From: Actinernus sp. WN-2022
Taxonomy: Eukaryota > Cnidaria > Anthozoa > Actiniaria > Actinernidae
Assembly (NCBI GenBank): GCA_030867875.1
Contig: JAOWCC010000936.1
Span: 15,384,095-15,448,094 of the forward strand
Length of the DNA stretch: 64,000 nt
Direction of reading: 5' to 3'
Shown: positions 52,984 to 64,000 of the stretch, one piece after another
Position numbering within the stretch: the stretch's first letter is position 1
How the letters are laid out: each line of letters opens with the position of its first letter
Position numbers and translations under genes: made by a program
Notes under the pieces: model-generated
Told to the model about the DNA's origin: nothing
Seen by the model: the letters and a program-made list of their open reading frames with translations, nothing else
Databases searched by the model: none

Positions 52984-54033
52984 TATAGATGCATGATGGA
53001 TTCTAAACTTGCGAATATCTTCTATGGTCCTATGGGCTATTGGAAAGGTCACGCTGCAATTGGCAAGCTATCGGTAGCAGCGAAAGCATCAGAAGACGTA
53101 GCTAGGAGTTGGTTGGAAAAGCAATCTATGTGGCAAATATATCTACCACCACCAAAACACATTCCACGACCGCATTGGACTGTATCGAAACCAAATGAAG
53201 TCCACCAAGCTGATTTGATATTTCTACCACACGATCGACCTGGGCGTGGACGAAAGCTATACAAGTACGCATTGGTCGTAATCGATGTAGCTTCTCGATA
53301 CAAAGAAGCCGAACCTTTGGCGTCTAAAGATAGTGGTGAAGTTGCTGCTGCATTCGAACGAATCTATAAACGTAGTCCACTCGCATGGCCAAAGACGTTG
53401 CAAGTAGATCCTGGTAGAGAATTCATGGGACGTATGTCTGAAACGCTAGAACTACATGGTACGAAAGTTCAACGAGGTGAGGCTGGTAATCATAGAGCGC
53501 AAGGTTTCGTCGAACGAGCGAATAGAACACTAGCTGAGAGATTGTTTGGATATCAATATGCACAAGAGATGGTACTTACTTCGGAAGGATCAGATGAGCG
53601 TAGTAGAGAATGGGTAGTTCGTTTACCAATGGTTATCAAAGCCATGAACAGTGAGGTGACTCGACTTACAGGAAAGGAGCCTTCGAATTCCGTAGTGACG
53701 CAGCAAGTAGATCTGAAGACTCCTACGTATTCGCGCACTGTTGGCTTGAGAGAAGAGCGCCTACCATTCGACGTTCTAGTTCGATATCTTTACGCACCAG
53801 GAGAATTGGAAGGAGGTGAAAAACGTAGAGCTACTGATCCTGTGTGGAGTTTGCAGATATACACCATTTCGCGAAGTGTAGTATCTTCGGGGCAGCCTGT
53901 GCTGTACTACCTTGCGAAGCGAGAAGGGGAGAAGGATGCACCCAAACGTGGATTCGTTCGTGAAGAGCTACAAGTTGTTCCTAGGGATACGGAACTACCA
54001 CCAAAAGGAATTCTGTTTGTACCCAAGCGCTAG
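52981..54033 (+). CDS. INT: Retroviral-type DDE integrase
   Basis: 350 residues from ATG 52981, intact. Catalytic residues visible: D78 in EVHQADLIF, D143 in LQVDPGREFMG, E178 in GFVERANRTLAERLF. The C-terminal domain carries LYAPGELEGG and RRATDPVWSLQIY, typical of Polinton integrases; no chromodomain is seen. It would insert the element DNA. Its TAG overlaps the convergent PolB stop (54030-54032). It is the only integrase in the window without a break, so it might still supply function in trans to other copies. Confidence 0.93.
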   Translation: MYRCMMDSKLANIFYGPMGYWKGHAAIGKLSVAAKASEDVARSWLEKQSMWQIYLPPPKHIPRPHWTVSKPNEVHQADLIFLPHDRPGRGRKLYKYALVVIDVASRYKEAEPLASKDSGEVAAAFERIYKRSPLAWPKTLQVDPGREFMGRMSETLELHGTKVQRGEAGNHRAQGFVERANRTLAERLFGYQYAQEMVLTSEGSDERSREWVVRLPMVIKAMNSEVTRLTGKEPSNSVVTQQVDLKTPTYSRTVGLREERLPFDVLVRYLYAPGELEGGEKRRATDPVWSLQIYTISRSVVSSGQPVLYYLAKREGEKDAPKRGFVREELQVVPRDTELPPKGILFVPKR

Positions 54034-57000
54034 ACAGCGTACTCTATTGGCTCGGTGTGGATTCCATCGGGAAGAACGCGTCTTTTGTCGTAGTAAGCCG
54101 ATAGCCCAAGCTTCTGTTGTTCGTAGGTTGCCATACCTTCTGGCAATAATCGGAAGCCTCGGTTCTTCGCCATGTCTATACTACCCTGGAGGGCTGCTTC
54201 GAATCGTTCCCACGAAATGTCGTTGTGCCGCCTAGACATACCTTTGGTGGAATACTTCTTGCTGCCACCCGTATCGACGTAGTAGGCTTTCGAGCATAGG
54301 GCAATGGCGCGCTGTCCTTCGAATTCGAGTTTGAAGAGTCCTGGGGTACGACTGCTACACTTGTCCCAAGCTAGCCATTCCTTCCTTTCGGCTTCGAAGT
54401 CCTCTCGTAGGTCTGATCTTACAACTTCGTCTATGCTGTTTCCAGAGATGGCAATGTACGCACTGTCCGTGTCCATCTGTATATATTCGAAATCCTTGCG
54501 ATCGATGTACTTATCAAGGAAGTCGTAGTAGAACTCGAGCATACGCAGCTTTGCGAGCTGGTACACAGCGATACCTACTTGGAAAGGGCGTTTGATTCGG
54601 ATATGGTCCTTCCTACTCTCGAGTTCGTACGCCTCGCCAATCTCTTCCAGGTCTTCGAACCAAACACTTCGCAATGCTTTGTCCACAATCTTCTCGTCTT
54701 TTGTATAGGTGACATTTGTTTGGCGTCCCAAGTCTTCGAGCAACTTTCCATAGGCGCTGTTTCCTAGTAGCTTGAACACATCTGCCAGCAAAGCTTTACT
54801 TTTGTCTACGTCTCCCATGCGTCGCGCCTCGGTGACTTGGTCCACGAACCATCCGAAGATTTCTTTGGGTTCGTAGTCTATCGTGCGGTAGACAGCAGTG
54901 ATCACTGCGCCATGGTCTAGATACCAAAGTAGAAGAGGAGCATAGAGTAGCAACTTCTTTCCAGAGAGACTCCCAACTAGCTTCGTTTCCTCACTGCGCT
55001 TTCTACCAGTCTTCTCAAGGTAGGCCAACATTTGTGGAGGAATTGCTTCCTTGGGGATTTTCTTGTTGTAGAAGAAGGAGGGCATCTCCTCAAATTTCTG
55101 CCACAATTCTTTTGGTATCTCGATGTCTACTTCTGCATATCCAAACCACGCACCGTTTCGTAGACATTCGACAAATCCTTCGGCTTCTAGACCTGGCTCA
55201 TCGTAGTGAACGACCTCTTCTTTTCCACAAGGCATTTCGAATTCCATCGTAGAAAGATATAGGGCGTTGGCATCGTATCCAAGAACCTTGCGACACACCT
55301 TGGTTCCACCCTGATGACTACGAATCTTAGTCACTCCTGCTTCGTGGCGTCTGGTGAACACTATGCTTGGACCTCCCACGACAGCGTCTTTCAGCATGTG
55401 GTAGGCTTCCTTACTTGGAGCGTACATCTCAGCTCCCCTTTCTACACTACCTCGAAGCAGGAACTGTAGCGAGACTCCTGGGATGGACACTGCGTCTTTC
55501 AGCATGTCTACTCCCTTCTCATGATAGAAATCTCGCATTTTTTCGAGTGCCTCTAGGAATGGAACTACGTCTAGGTTGTTGTAGTATCTTAGCCAGTCTG
55601 CAAAGGTCTCCATTCCCTTGTCGAGAAAGGTGCGCTTGCAGTCTTCGAACTCTTCCCTAGATAGTAGGTGTTCTCTTTTCAACTTCGAACCCCACTCTGG
55701 ATAGTCTGGTAATCCAACGTGATCCAACTTGTCAGGAGAGTCAAACCACTCATATGGGAAGAAACTCTTTTGCAACTCGCATCCATAGGCAGTGATCCAA
55801 CGTTCGTAGGAAGTACCTGGTCCAAGGTAGTTCATCACATCGAGGAAACGGAAATCGGGAGTCAAGAGAAACATAGTGGTGTTGGCTTTCTTTGCCACCC
55901 GGACCTTTGGACAGGTGTCGGCAATGGTTCCTACGAAGTGCTCCCTGATCAGGTTGAGATCGTACCTGCCAGAGTTGAATCCCAATACTGGAACTTGGCT
56001 GATCCATTCGTCGATTCTCATCCGTTGTGCCTTCGATAGGGTGTCAAAGGAGAATTCAGGTGTCTTGGGGCAGAACCGTTCCGCAACGACTTCTCGGATT
56101 GCTTTCGCTCTTCGTTGGAGTTCTTCGACAAAGGCGGCTACAAGTTATTTTGGTTCGCGTCGACAGAGGTGGGTTGGTGTTCGATCGTACGTGTCGGCAA
56201 TTGATACTGATATTGGGACATGGACGTTTTCGATGGTCAATCGGTCCGTTGGTTGTCTTCCTTTCGTTGTATCGAGATAGGCTTCGAAATCGTAAACTAT
56301 GGCATGTGGATAGGCGGTTTGCGTTGGAGTTGGAACCGGCTTGTTTTTCTTCTTTGTAGAGCAACCCCAAGCCTCCACTACTACATAACCTGCCTCACGT
56401 AGACTCTCCGTTCTTTCGCAGGTCTTGAGATAGAGCCTCCTTTCCCTAGGGAAGCATTTCGGGCAGCCATGGAAATAGCATCCATGAAATTGGAAGATGG
56501 TTTTCGAAAGAGGTTCGTAGCCGTCGACCGGCGCTCCTTCGATCCAATGCTCTCCACCATGCCCACAAGCTGCGTGATGAATGTGTTGCCCAATCCTTTC
56601 GGCTTCGCGTTTCAACCAGCATAGAGCGACTTTGCTAGCGGTGCTCTCTGGCCAGAAGGCTTTTTCGTATGCCGACTGGGGTACTGTGATTACTTTTCCG
56701 GGGCAAACAATCTTCGTTTCTCCACGACTGCAACGATCTGCATGGCGTTGAAGGTTGCAAGCCTGTGTGAACCGTTGCTTACAGTCATTACATACGTAGA
56801 TGTGCCCTAGCTTTTTGACGTCCTTGATATAGAAGGCATGTCCTTCGTATATCCCAATCGTCATCGTATGCTTGGAGTGAGCTGCATGTCGCGTCAGATG
56901 CCAAACGCCATCCTCCGTGGGTTCATACACCCGAATACCGATTCCAAAGTGTAACTCGACTTCCTCCAGCTGGTCTAAGGAAGTTCTGGGAACGTCTTGC

Positions 57001-57621
57001 GTGGGCGCTGTCAGGCGATAGAAGTCCTGGGCAAGTCTTCGAGCTGTGACGCAACACCTATCTGATCGTGCTCCTTCATGCATGGCAAGGCAGCGCCACA
57101 GACATAGGTTGTCACCATATCGATCAAGGGCAAGCATTCCTTTTTTTCTGGCGAAGCCATTGAGGCAGTGGGCCTGTTCCCAACAGAGGCTGACGATCGA
57201 TCACGACTTTGACATCCACGTAGATCCAACGCACGAAGGCCCATTGGGTATTTGGTCGATTGATGTTGTCAGGATTCAATCGAGATAGCTCCCTGTCGAC
57301 CACCCACTCTTCTGCATCTCCTAGGATGTTCACCCATGGAGAGCCGGGGACAGTCTTGGAGAATAGCATCACACGCCCGTCGTTGACATTGCGAATGCGA
57401 TAGGTGTAGCTGTAGCGCAGGTAGAAGCTGGTGGTTACCTTTGCAACTAACTTTTCCATGATCCTAGGGGTCAAATCTCCTGCCACACCTTGGAAGAAGC
57501 GCCATCGAATAGTACGGCGGCCTATCTCCACTCCCTCGAGCATTCCATCTCTCTCATCGAGAATAGCACCTGCCTCTCGAGCTAGACTCCGTGGAAGCGA
57601 CTCACTACGCGGTCTCGCCAT
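54030..57621 (-). pseudogene. POLB: Protein-primed type B DNA polymerase, broken at two sites
   Basis: Starts at ATG 57621 (MARPRSESL). The N-terminal region (165 codons) runs into a one-base indel at an A7 run (about 57124-57137). Next come a C2H2-like finger (CNDCKQRFTQACNLQRHADRC) and the FHGCYFHGCPKCF block, a nuclease-like motif usual in Polinton polymerases. Exo I YDFEAYLD follows, then a single in-frame TAA at 56145-56147. The rest is open: Exo II FNSGRYDL, Exo III YNNLDV, motif A YDANALYLS, motif B LLGNSAYGK, motif C QMDTDSAYI and a KAYY box. It replicates element DNA from terminal-protein-primed ends. It differs entirely from the copy 1 polymerase. Confidence 0.93.
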
Positions 57622-57629
57622 TCTCTCTT

Positions 57630-57770
57630 CGATATAACTATGTGTTAGGATAGCTCTAACAGATACTCAAATTTGGATTTTTAGGTGTAAGGATGTTGCG
57701 GGGCGATATAACTATATGTAATCATATCTCTAATAGGGTTATCAAGTTTGGATTTTTATGTGTAAGAATG
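57630..57770 (-). repeat. Two direct copies of a 66-bp unit upstream of PolB
   Basis: 57630-57695 and 57704-57770 share CGATATAACTAT, CAAATTTGGATTTTTA-like and GTGTAAGRATG words with about 75 percent identity by eye. ATAACTATATG resembles the promoter core at 1800 and 48965. It may be a duplicated promoter or the inner end of the terminal repeat. Confidence 0.7.
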
Positions 57771-57805
57771 TCTAGTGACAATTTGGATGACCCTTAGTAC
57801 CCCCT

Positions 57806-57939
57806 AGTAGTATAGGTGGAATTAAAATGATACAACTTTTTTGTTGTGCAAGGGCGTCATAAAGTGGATTTCCGAATTCACTTTATGACGCCCTTGTGCA
57901 AGAAAAAAGTGGTATCATTTTAATTCCACCTATACTACT
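57806..57939. repeat. Foldback MITE (family 10)
   Basis: Nearly perfect arms of about 60 bp, AGTAGTATAGGTGGAATT at the left and AATTCCACCTATACTACT at the right, meeting at a GAATTC centre. It lies just beyond the right side of Polinton copy 2. Confidence 0.93.
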
Positions 57940-58028
57940 CAGACAAACGTAAGCAGCAAAGGCAAGCGACATTGCCAGACTGAATTGGATTGTGGTTATA
58001 CCTGCCTAGCTGTGCGAAACGGATAAAC

Positions 58029-58280
58029 TAGAGCGAATTTCAGAGTGTCGAAAGACCAAACGCAAATTACTCACAGCCAGCCAATCACAGGAGCGAGTAA
58101 TCACACGTAACTCATAAATGGCTTCCCTGTGAGCCAATGACAAACCAAAGCAAAACCAAAACCAATTTGCGTTTGGTTTTACGTTGGAATCTGATTGGTT
58201 GGTTTATTTTCTAAGCCAATAGAAGAGCTTAGTAAACACAAAACCAAAACACTTCCGACACTCAATTGAAATCCGCTCTA
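58029..58280. repeat. Foldback MITE-like element (family 11)
   Basis: TAGAGCGAATTTCAGAGTGTCG at the left pairs with CGACACTCAATTGAAATCCGCTCTA at the right, and inner AAACGCAAATT pairs with AATTTGCGTTT. Confidence 0.75.
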
Positions 58281-59119
58281 CAGTGTAATTCGAAAATCCA
58301 TTCGCAGGAGGCTATTAATATTCGTCTTAAACTTTTTGACCCAAAAACAAACGAATTTAATAGACTTTCAGGTACAACCACAACCATTTCCGGGTCTGGG
58401 TCGCTTGTCGTTTCTTCGGGACAACCCGATGTTGAAATAGCCAGTTGTATCAGCTAGGAAGAATTGATAACTTAGTAGCGACTGAAGCTGAGCTGAACCG
58501 GTAGAGCTCCGCAAACCTCATAGCAAACCTTTCGCGCCATTCTTCCCTTGTCCAAATATATTGCGGTTTCCCAAATTAAACGCCATTGCAGGCTAGGATA
58601 CAAACCTCATGTAACTCAATGGTGCCCAGTTACAAATGCACTATGCCCTGATTAAAGACATATGTGATAGAACGCTAAAATCTCAAAAAAATTGTTAACT
58701 TGGAGACAACCAAGCTACAGAACTACATGAAGCTAGCTACAGTTTTCCAGCGTGAAACTGGCTTTGAAACAAATTACATTTCTATCTTGTCTCTCGCCTC
58801 ATATCGATCAGTGAAACATTTGTGCGTGACAAGTGAAGCATATATCGAAAGTTATTTAATGCTACATCCGGCTAGCTAAATCGAACCACGTGTGTTTGTG
58901 TGACTAGTGTGTCTCCTGTGTTTCATTTTCATTTCATTGTATTACTTCCATCACAAATTTCTTGCATAATAATACAATACAATATTAAAGTGATGAGCAA
59001 AACTGCTTAAAAAATAGACCCATTAAAAAAGTCGTCAAGTGATATATAAAATTACAATACAATTTTAACATAGGTCAATTTATCAGTCCCGGGTTTCAGT
59101 GTCTGGTTTAATTTGTCGT
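58281..59119. other. Noncoding DNA
   Basis: No gene, exon or repeat recognised. Confidence 0.35.
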
Positions 59120-59223
59120 CCTTGTACCCTGAGGGCCGACAGAGGTCCTTCTCGCTAAGTTTACTCAAAATCAGCGAGTGCCGGCTAGCAAGATCGAGAA
59201 GGACCTCTCGCGCCCAAGGTATC
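59120..59223. repeat. Short foldback element
   Basis: TACCCTGAGGGC and AGAGGTCCTTCTCG at the left pair with CGAGAAGGACCTCT and GCGCCCAAGGTA at the right. Confidence 0.65.
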
Positions 59224-59890
59224 CGGTTGCTGTGGCTTAAAACGGAAAATTGAATTTGTGGGCCGGGGGGTTGCTTTCACTGTATACTATCTATACTCGT
59301 AACATATAATACACAACGAATGCAAAACCCTCTAATTTGAAATCACTAATACTTGCCCTTTTAAAGCCACAAGGACGACAAAACACACCAAATATTAAGG
59401 TAATCCTATGGTTTTTCATAGTTTTCGTATTCGATCAGTCCAATATATTTCGCGACACATCGATTCTTTGGGTAATCCTCATATATATATTTCCTGTAAC
59501 ATTAATAAATACAAACGATCACAACTCGAACAAGATTGTGGATCCCTTGAGGACAATTTCCCACTGTTTTCTCCCGGTAACTCGAACTCATTGTACAGCC
59601 GTAGGATGAACAGCAATGCCAGAGAAAGTTTTCGAAAACGCTTTAATTTATTATGAATCAAGTTGAAGTGAGTGTATACAATAATACACCTTTAGAAGGT
59701 TCGTAATACCTGTACTGTACATACTGACAAATTATTAATCCTGAAACATAAAACGACATGACCTCACAGTGTGGAATTTAATCTGGGCTAATATTAGGTA
59801 GTTAATGATTATCTACCAAGATCTGGTTGCCACGCATTTCATTTTCAATATATGACTTAACTTGGCATAAATTATGTACTTGAAGCGAGC
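59224..59890. other. Noncoding DNA upstream of a probable first exon
   Basis: Open frames of 60 to 90 codons here show no motif. Might hold the promoter of the 59891 exon. Confidence 0.35.
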
Positions 59891-59957
59891 ATGAATTCAT
59901 TCACACCGCTTTATTTCCTTCTAGTATTTCTACCCCTACAGCCGTTTGTCGAACCAG
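59891..59957 (+). CDS. Probable signal-peptide first exon of a secreted protein
   Basis: ATG at 59891 starts 22 codons with a hydrophobic core (PLYFLLVFLPLQPF) and a polar end, running directly into CCAG|GTAAGT, a consensus donor in phase 1. That is the phase with which both F5/8C exons begin, so it may be the first exon of another member of that gene family. The following exon is not found in the window, so this rests on the signal sequence and splice site alone. Confidence 0.5.
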
Positions 59958-62900
59958 GTAAGTTGTTTGAGCATGTAATAGTTCTTGTGAGGTAACTGCG
60001 ATTCTTTTGGCTGTCTGCTTGTGTCTGTGTACTAGAGACATTTAGTGCTACATTATTGGCATTTTCGTCGACCAGTTAAGTTGTATCGGACTTCGGAATC
60101 AAGCGGGAATAACTTTTAATCGCGAATGAACCCCGTGTCGAATAGATCACGCATGAATTAAAGTAAAAAAGCAGATAGCATATTAACACAGCTGGGTTTG
60201 CTAGACGATGCCTGATTGCTGAAACATCGATTTCAACCAAGTACTAAATTGCATTCGAATAGTAAAGTAAACGTACGTGTACTGCCGAGTCCCGCGTTAT
60301 AAAGCTCACAATGGGCTTAAGAGACACTCATTAACTTGTGTATATCGAAAGGCATTAATGGTCTTCGATAAATTACATAAATCCTGGCAATAATACGGCC
60401 TCTGGACCGACAAATCTATGAAAGTGGTTTGTGCTTGGACATGAAGATCAAACTAATTACATGTTCACCACCCCGCAGTGTAGGCACTAGTACTTGTATA
60501 TGTAGACTAGAGACTCACCAATAATGTCTATCCAATACGAGTTCGAGTATAGAAAGAGTAAAGACTGAACAAATATCTGAACAGCAAAAGTAAAATCATC
60601 CAGGCATTATCTATAAATCTCAATCATTTCATAGTCTATGTTATAAACATATAGTTATAGTTTTGACATGATATGGTGCAAACCACGCTTATTTATGTTC
60701 GCCCTGTCATATGGTAACTTTGTCAGGCCCAGGCAGCTTTCGGAGTTCTCTTTAATCTTATTTCATCCCTTTAAAACTTATATGAAGGTTTGCACATTAG
60801 AGTTCTACACTTTGTAGACTATTTTAAACATTTGAGTAAGAAGATACTGAAGAATATGCTACTGAGTTATTAATCGACACCTAATATAATATCTTGCCCA
60901 ATCGATGTATCAAATATCGGCAAATCCCAAACAAAACAAATTATTATATTTCTAACATTCTTTTATTTTAATCCAAACTTTCACTGTGAATAAATTCGTT
61001 AAATCCCGTTAACTTCCTGGACATGCCAAGACAAATGCTTTTCTGATAAAGGTAATCGACACAGCGCGAATACAGTTCGGGTCGAGGTTGCATTACAGGA
61101 GGCCTAATGATGCATTGACAATTATTGCTGTCAATCATGGAATTAAACAGTGTTCAATGTTAACGTTTTCTATAACAATTATTGTGTGTAAAAACGGTTA
61201 TTACTGTGAGAATTATTCCAACTTTTATTCCATTCGCAAACCTTAGGTAGCGTTCGATTGAACGTATTCCGGATAACGAATACACAGCATAATCACTACA
61301 AGCTACAAATCATATCGGAATTTTTTAGCCACTGTTTAAATACTAAATGTATCCTGAATATCATATGTCAGCAAGCGTTTGTAGCTGACAGTGCAAAATG
61401 TGCCTGAACCATTGATTTCTAGAGACGATAAAATTCTGGAATACAGTTCAATCAAGCTTCTATTAGAAGTGTCCACGTTCGCCGGTTGTTTTAATCGATC
61501 TGTTTGCATAGCGCATCACGCTTCATTTAATTTAGGGCGAAACGAACAAGTCTGGTTAATCTTTCGCGTGTTTTTCTTTTACATATATGTACTTCAAGTG
61601 GTTCAAAGGCTCAAATTGTTGAAACTGTCAATACTATTGTTGATAGGAATCATGTGAACACCTTGATAACTGGCGTCGAAAAATTAGAACTGAACAGTAA
61701 GACCGTTTACGCTGTATTAAAATGTGTGTTTACTGAAATACAGCGCAACTAATTCGTTTTCTGCCGGCCTGTACGCCAAATGTTTGTTAGTCCAGCTTTC
61801 GTGCATACAGTATTTCCTTGACTAGTCACCCCGGGGTATTATTATATTTTTATTGGCCCCCATTGTTGGCACCATCTCCACAAAAGTCGACTTGTGGTCT
61901 AAATAATTATTTCAAAAATTAAACTGAACAGAAATAGCTGGTGTCATATGACAATAAGACGTTCATTAATTGTTAGGCGATCATGGTTAATATCAGTTTC
62001 GTAATTGTCCTCGTTAGAGTGCGGTTGACTTTTTAAGCTTGTATTATCTGACTTTATTTAAGTTGTTCTTCGACTTGCTTATTATTAGTATAGGTGTGAG
62101 CAAGAGCCCATGAAAAAACCTTATGAGTTCAAATTAATCCAGAATTGCACGAGTAAGCCATATGATTACTTGTTAATAATATTCATCCGCCGTATTTGTG
62201 CTTTTTGTCGTGATGTTATATATTCAAAGGATTTCTTCATCTTTTTAACTTTTCCCGGCTGTAAATGTGGAAATCTCTCTTTGTTATTGTTCTACATTGT
62301 TGCAAAAGTCAATCAGTCAATCCAATCCAATATATTTTGTTCACATTTGAGGTATTACATGCTCTATTTGGCACACAGGTATTACATGATTCGGCACTGG
62401 TATAATATTACACGATTTGGTACTGTTGTTTAGCATAAATACAGCTGCTTTCAGCCAACTAAATTTGAGAACTCAAATTTGCTTGTATATCCGAGCGGGG
62501 CGATAATACCAAATATTGTCTCTAAATTAATTGGGGGGCGGGGCGGCGGGTTTTTCGAGCAGCTGCTTTTTCGGCGGTACGAAATATATATTTTTTCGTC
62601 TATCTGATTGTTTGTTTGAGAAACATACATTGCTGCTTTGTTCACAAGTTAGAAGAAGTGAAATGTATTTCGAGATACAGTATATTTCCCGCGACAAGAT
62701 GAAATGCTGGCTTGTTAACATTGAGAGTTACTTTGTATTCAACGGTGGTCTCGATCTCGTTAACTGGCGTTTTCAGCACAGAAGTAGAATCGGAAAGTGG
62801 GCTTGCTGTAATAAAGAGATTAGAAAATACTCTAGTTATTCCTGACCCCTCTGAGTGCCCACTTCGTTAGGCGGGTTGTTTTAATTTAGTTTTAATTAAA

Positions 62901-63549
62901 GAAATCATGCACCGCAAAGTACCTTGACAACTTTATAGGTCGAATAGTAAAGGTTTGATTCATCTTTGAATAGGTCACACTAGATAGTAATGTTGGCGGT
63001 AAAGAAACAACATGTCATTCAAAGGGAAACAGCTCTCTGTGTAAACACGGCACACACAAGGATCGAGAGTGTTAAAAGGCTTAAGTCTTCCCTTTTCTCA
63101 TATTTTGCCTTATTTTGGTTTAGTACCTTTTGCGCATTACCGCCGTAGCTGTAATCCCATTTATATGTGTCACGCGAAGCAAATATGTGTTTTCGATCGA
63201 GTGACGTAAAACCAAAACCAAATTAATCACAAAAACCAACACGTAATATTGCAATTCGATCTGTGGAATTAGCCGGGTCCTGGCTTTGATCACCTCTTAT
63301 GGTTGTTTCAGGTCCCGTTAGAAATTCAGTGTTTTTAAGTAATCTGAGCCAATCACTAAATGGATTTACTTGAACCACAGAACCAGTTACGAGGTCAACC
63401 TAAGTAAACGCAATCGTTGATAACTCTCGCTAAGGCGAGCATTGATTGAGTGAAGGACCAAAACAATCTGATAATTACAAAACAGTTTTCACAGCCTATA
63501 GAAAACTAAACTCAGTCCTGTGATAAAACAGGTTCAGTACGATTTTAGA
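59958..63549. other. Long stretch without recognised gene
   Basis: Probably intron or intergenic DNA. Several open frames of 60 to 107 codons (for example 62110-62433 and 62531-62845) lack recognisable motifs and lie among stop-rich AT-rich sequence. Confidence 0.35.
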
Positions 63550-63550
63550 C

Positions 63551-63899
63551 ATACATGCATCAGGAGTTCCGGACTTCCGGTTGGATCACACTGCATTCTG
63601 GGTAGGTGGGCTCAGAAAAGTGGGCATCAACTTCTAGATCGGCCATATTGGATTTGAGTGCAGTCACTTTTTGCTCCTTTGCAAGTTAAAAAACTTACTA
63701 CCTAATACACGGAATATCTTACCTTTACAGATTCTTCAGTTGCGAGTTCTAAGTCGATGTTTAAGCTTTAGAACGGGATTAATAAAGTTTCCAAGTTGAC
63801 TGCGCTCAAATCCAATATGGCCGCTCTGGAAATTCTGAGCCCACCTACCCAGAATGCAGTGTGATTCAACCGGAAGTCCGGAACTCCTGATGCATGTAT
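63551..63899. repeat. Foldback MITE (family 12)
   Basis: Arms of about 65 bp, one or two mismatches: ATACATGCATCAGGAGTTCC at the left and GGAACTCCTGATGCATGTAT at the right. An inner pair GGCCATATTGGATTTGAG / CTCAAATCCAATATGGCC extends the stem. Confidence 0.93.
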
Positions 63900-64000
63900 A
63901 CTCGTACCTCTTTTCACCACAGGAAACCCGATGTCGCATGTTGTTTTCTTTTATATGAGGGAGGCTCAAAAAAGGCGACAGGCGACAACCCCAGACAGAA

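Larger units (their letters stand above)
46461..57770. mobile_element. Polinton/Maverick-type element, copy 2
   Basis: Gene order A, B, MCP, ATPase, C, chimera D', D, E, F, integrase, PolB. It is more GC-rich than copy 1. The left border is the stop codon that opens gene A; no terminal inverted repeat was recognised there, so the left end is probably truncated. The right side has two direct copies of a 66-bp unit (57630-57770) that may belong to the terminal repeat. It is broken in gene B and PolB, while MCP, ATPase and integrase are open. Confidence 0.88.

Noticed and set aside
59337..59661. Overlapping 60-90-codon open frames
   Set aside because: Several frames on both strands are open, with no motif or homology.
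1..64000. Bacterial or free viral contig
   Set aside because: Spliced host exons, retrotransposons, MITEs and satellites surround the virus-like genes, which are broken, so they are integrated in an animal genome.

Overview
The window looks like nuclear DNA of an early-branching animal, most probably a cnidarian. This is inference: it rests on F5/8 type C (discoidin) exons with consensus splice sites, a long intron full of nested transposons, BEL/Pao, Penelope-like and LINE retroelements, many foldback MITEs, and two Polinton/Maverick (adintovirus-like) elements. A sponge or another invertebrate is not excluded. No rRNA, tRNA or CRISPR array was recognised.

Layout. (1) Positions 1 to about 18920: Polinton copy 1, with its left end outside the window. 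It carries gene A, gene B, a major capsid protein, an A32-like packaging ATPase, small genes C to G, a DDE integrase, and on the opposite strand a polymerase-helicase-HNH gene. That last gene is split by an 8.27-kb insertion (8599-16869) with 10-bp terminal inverted repeats and a 3-bp target duplication. (2) 18920-24190: noncoding DNA with MITEs. (3) 24193-44299: a host F5/8C domain gene, whose exons at 24193-24503 and 44150-44299 are separated by a 19.6-kb intron. The intron holds a satellite array, a BEL/Pao element (24960-37174) whose 5' LTR is itself split by a 6.0-kb transposon carrying a spliced DUF4806-like gene, a broken Penelope-like element (37431-43136) and a LINE fragment. (4) 45063-45365: a paralogous F5/8C exon with a one-base frameshift. 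(5) About 46461-57770: Polinton copy 2, with the same capsid and integrase cassette as copy 1 but a protein-primed type B DNA polymerase in place of the polymerase-helicase gene. (6) 57800-64000: MITEs, one probable signal-peptide exon (59891-59957) and unassigned DNA.

How the genes fit together. In both Polintons, A and B converge on overlapping stops. B and the capsid gene diverge from a region of about 25 bp built on ATAACTATATAT. The capsid, ATPase and C to F genes follow head to tail with overlapping or nearly touching ends, then the integrase, which converges with the replication gene. Both copies are inactivated by single stops, single-base indels or insertions.

The most interesting points are the exchange of the whole replication module between two otherwise collinear Polintons, the polymerase-SF1 helicase-HNH architecture, the shared promoter-like and hairpin elements, a 310-bp duplication that makes a chimeric small gene, and a DNA transposon carrying a multi-exon DUF4806 gene.
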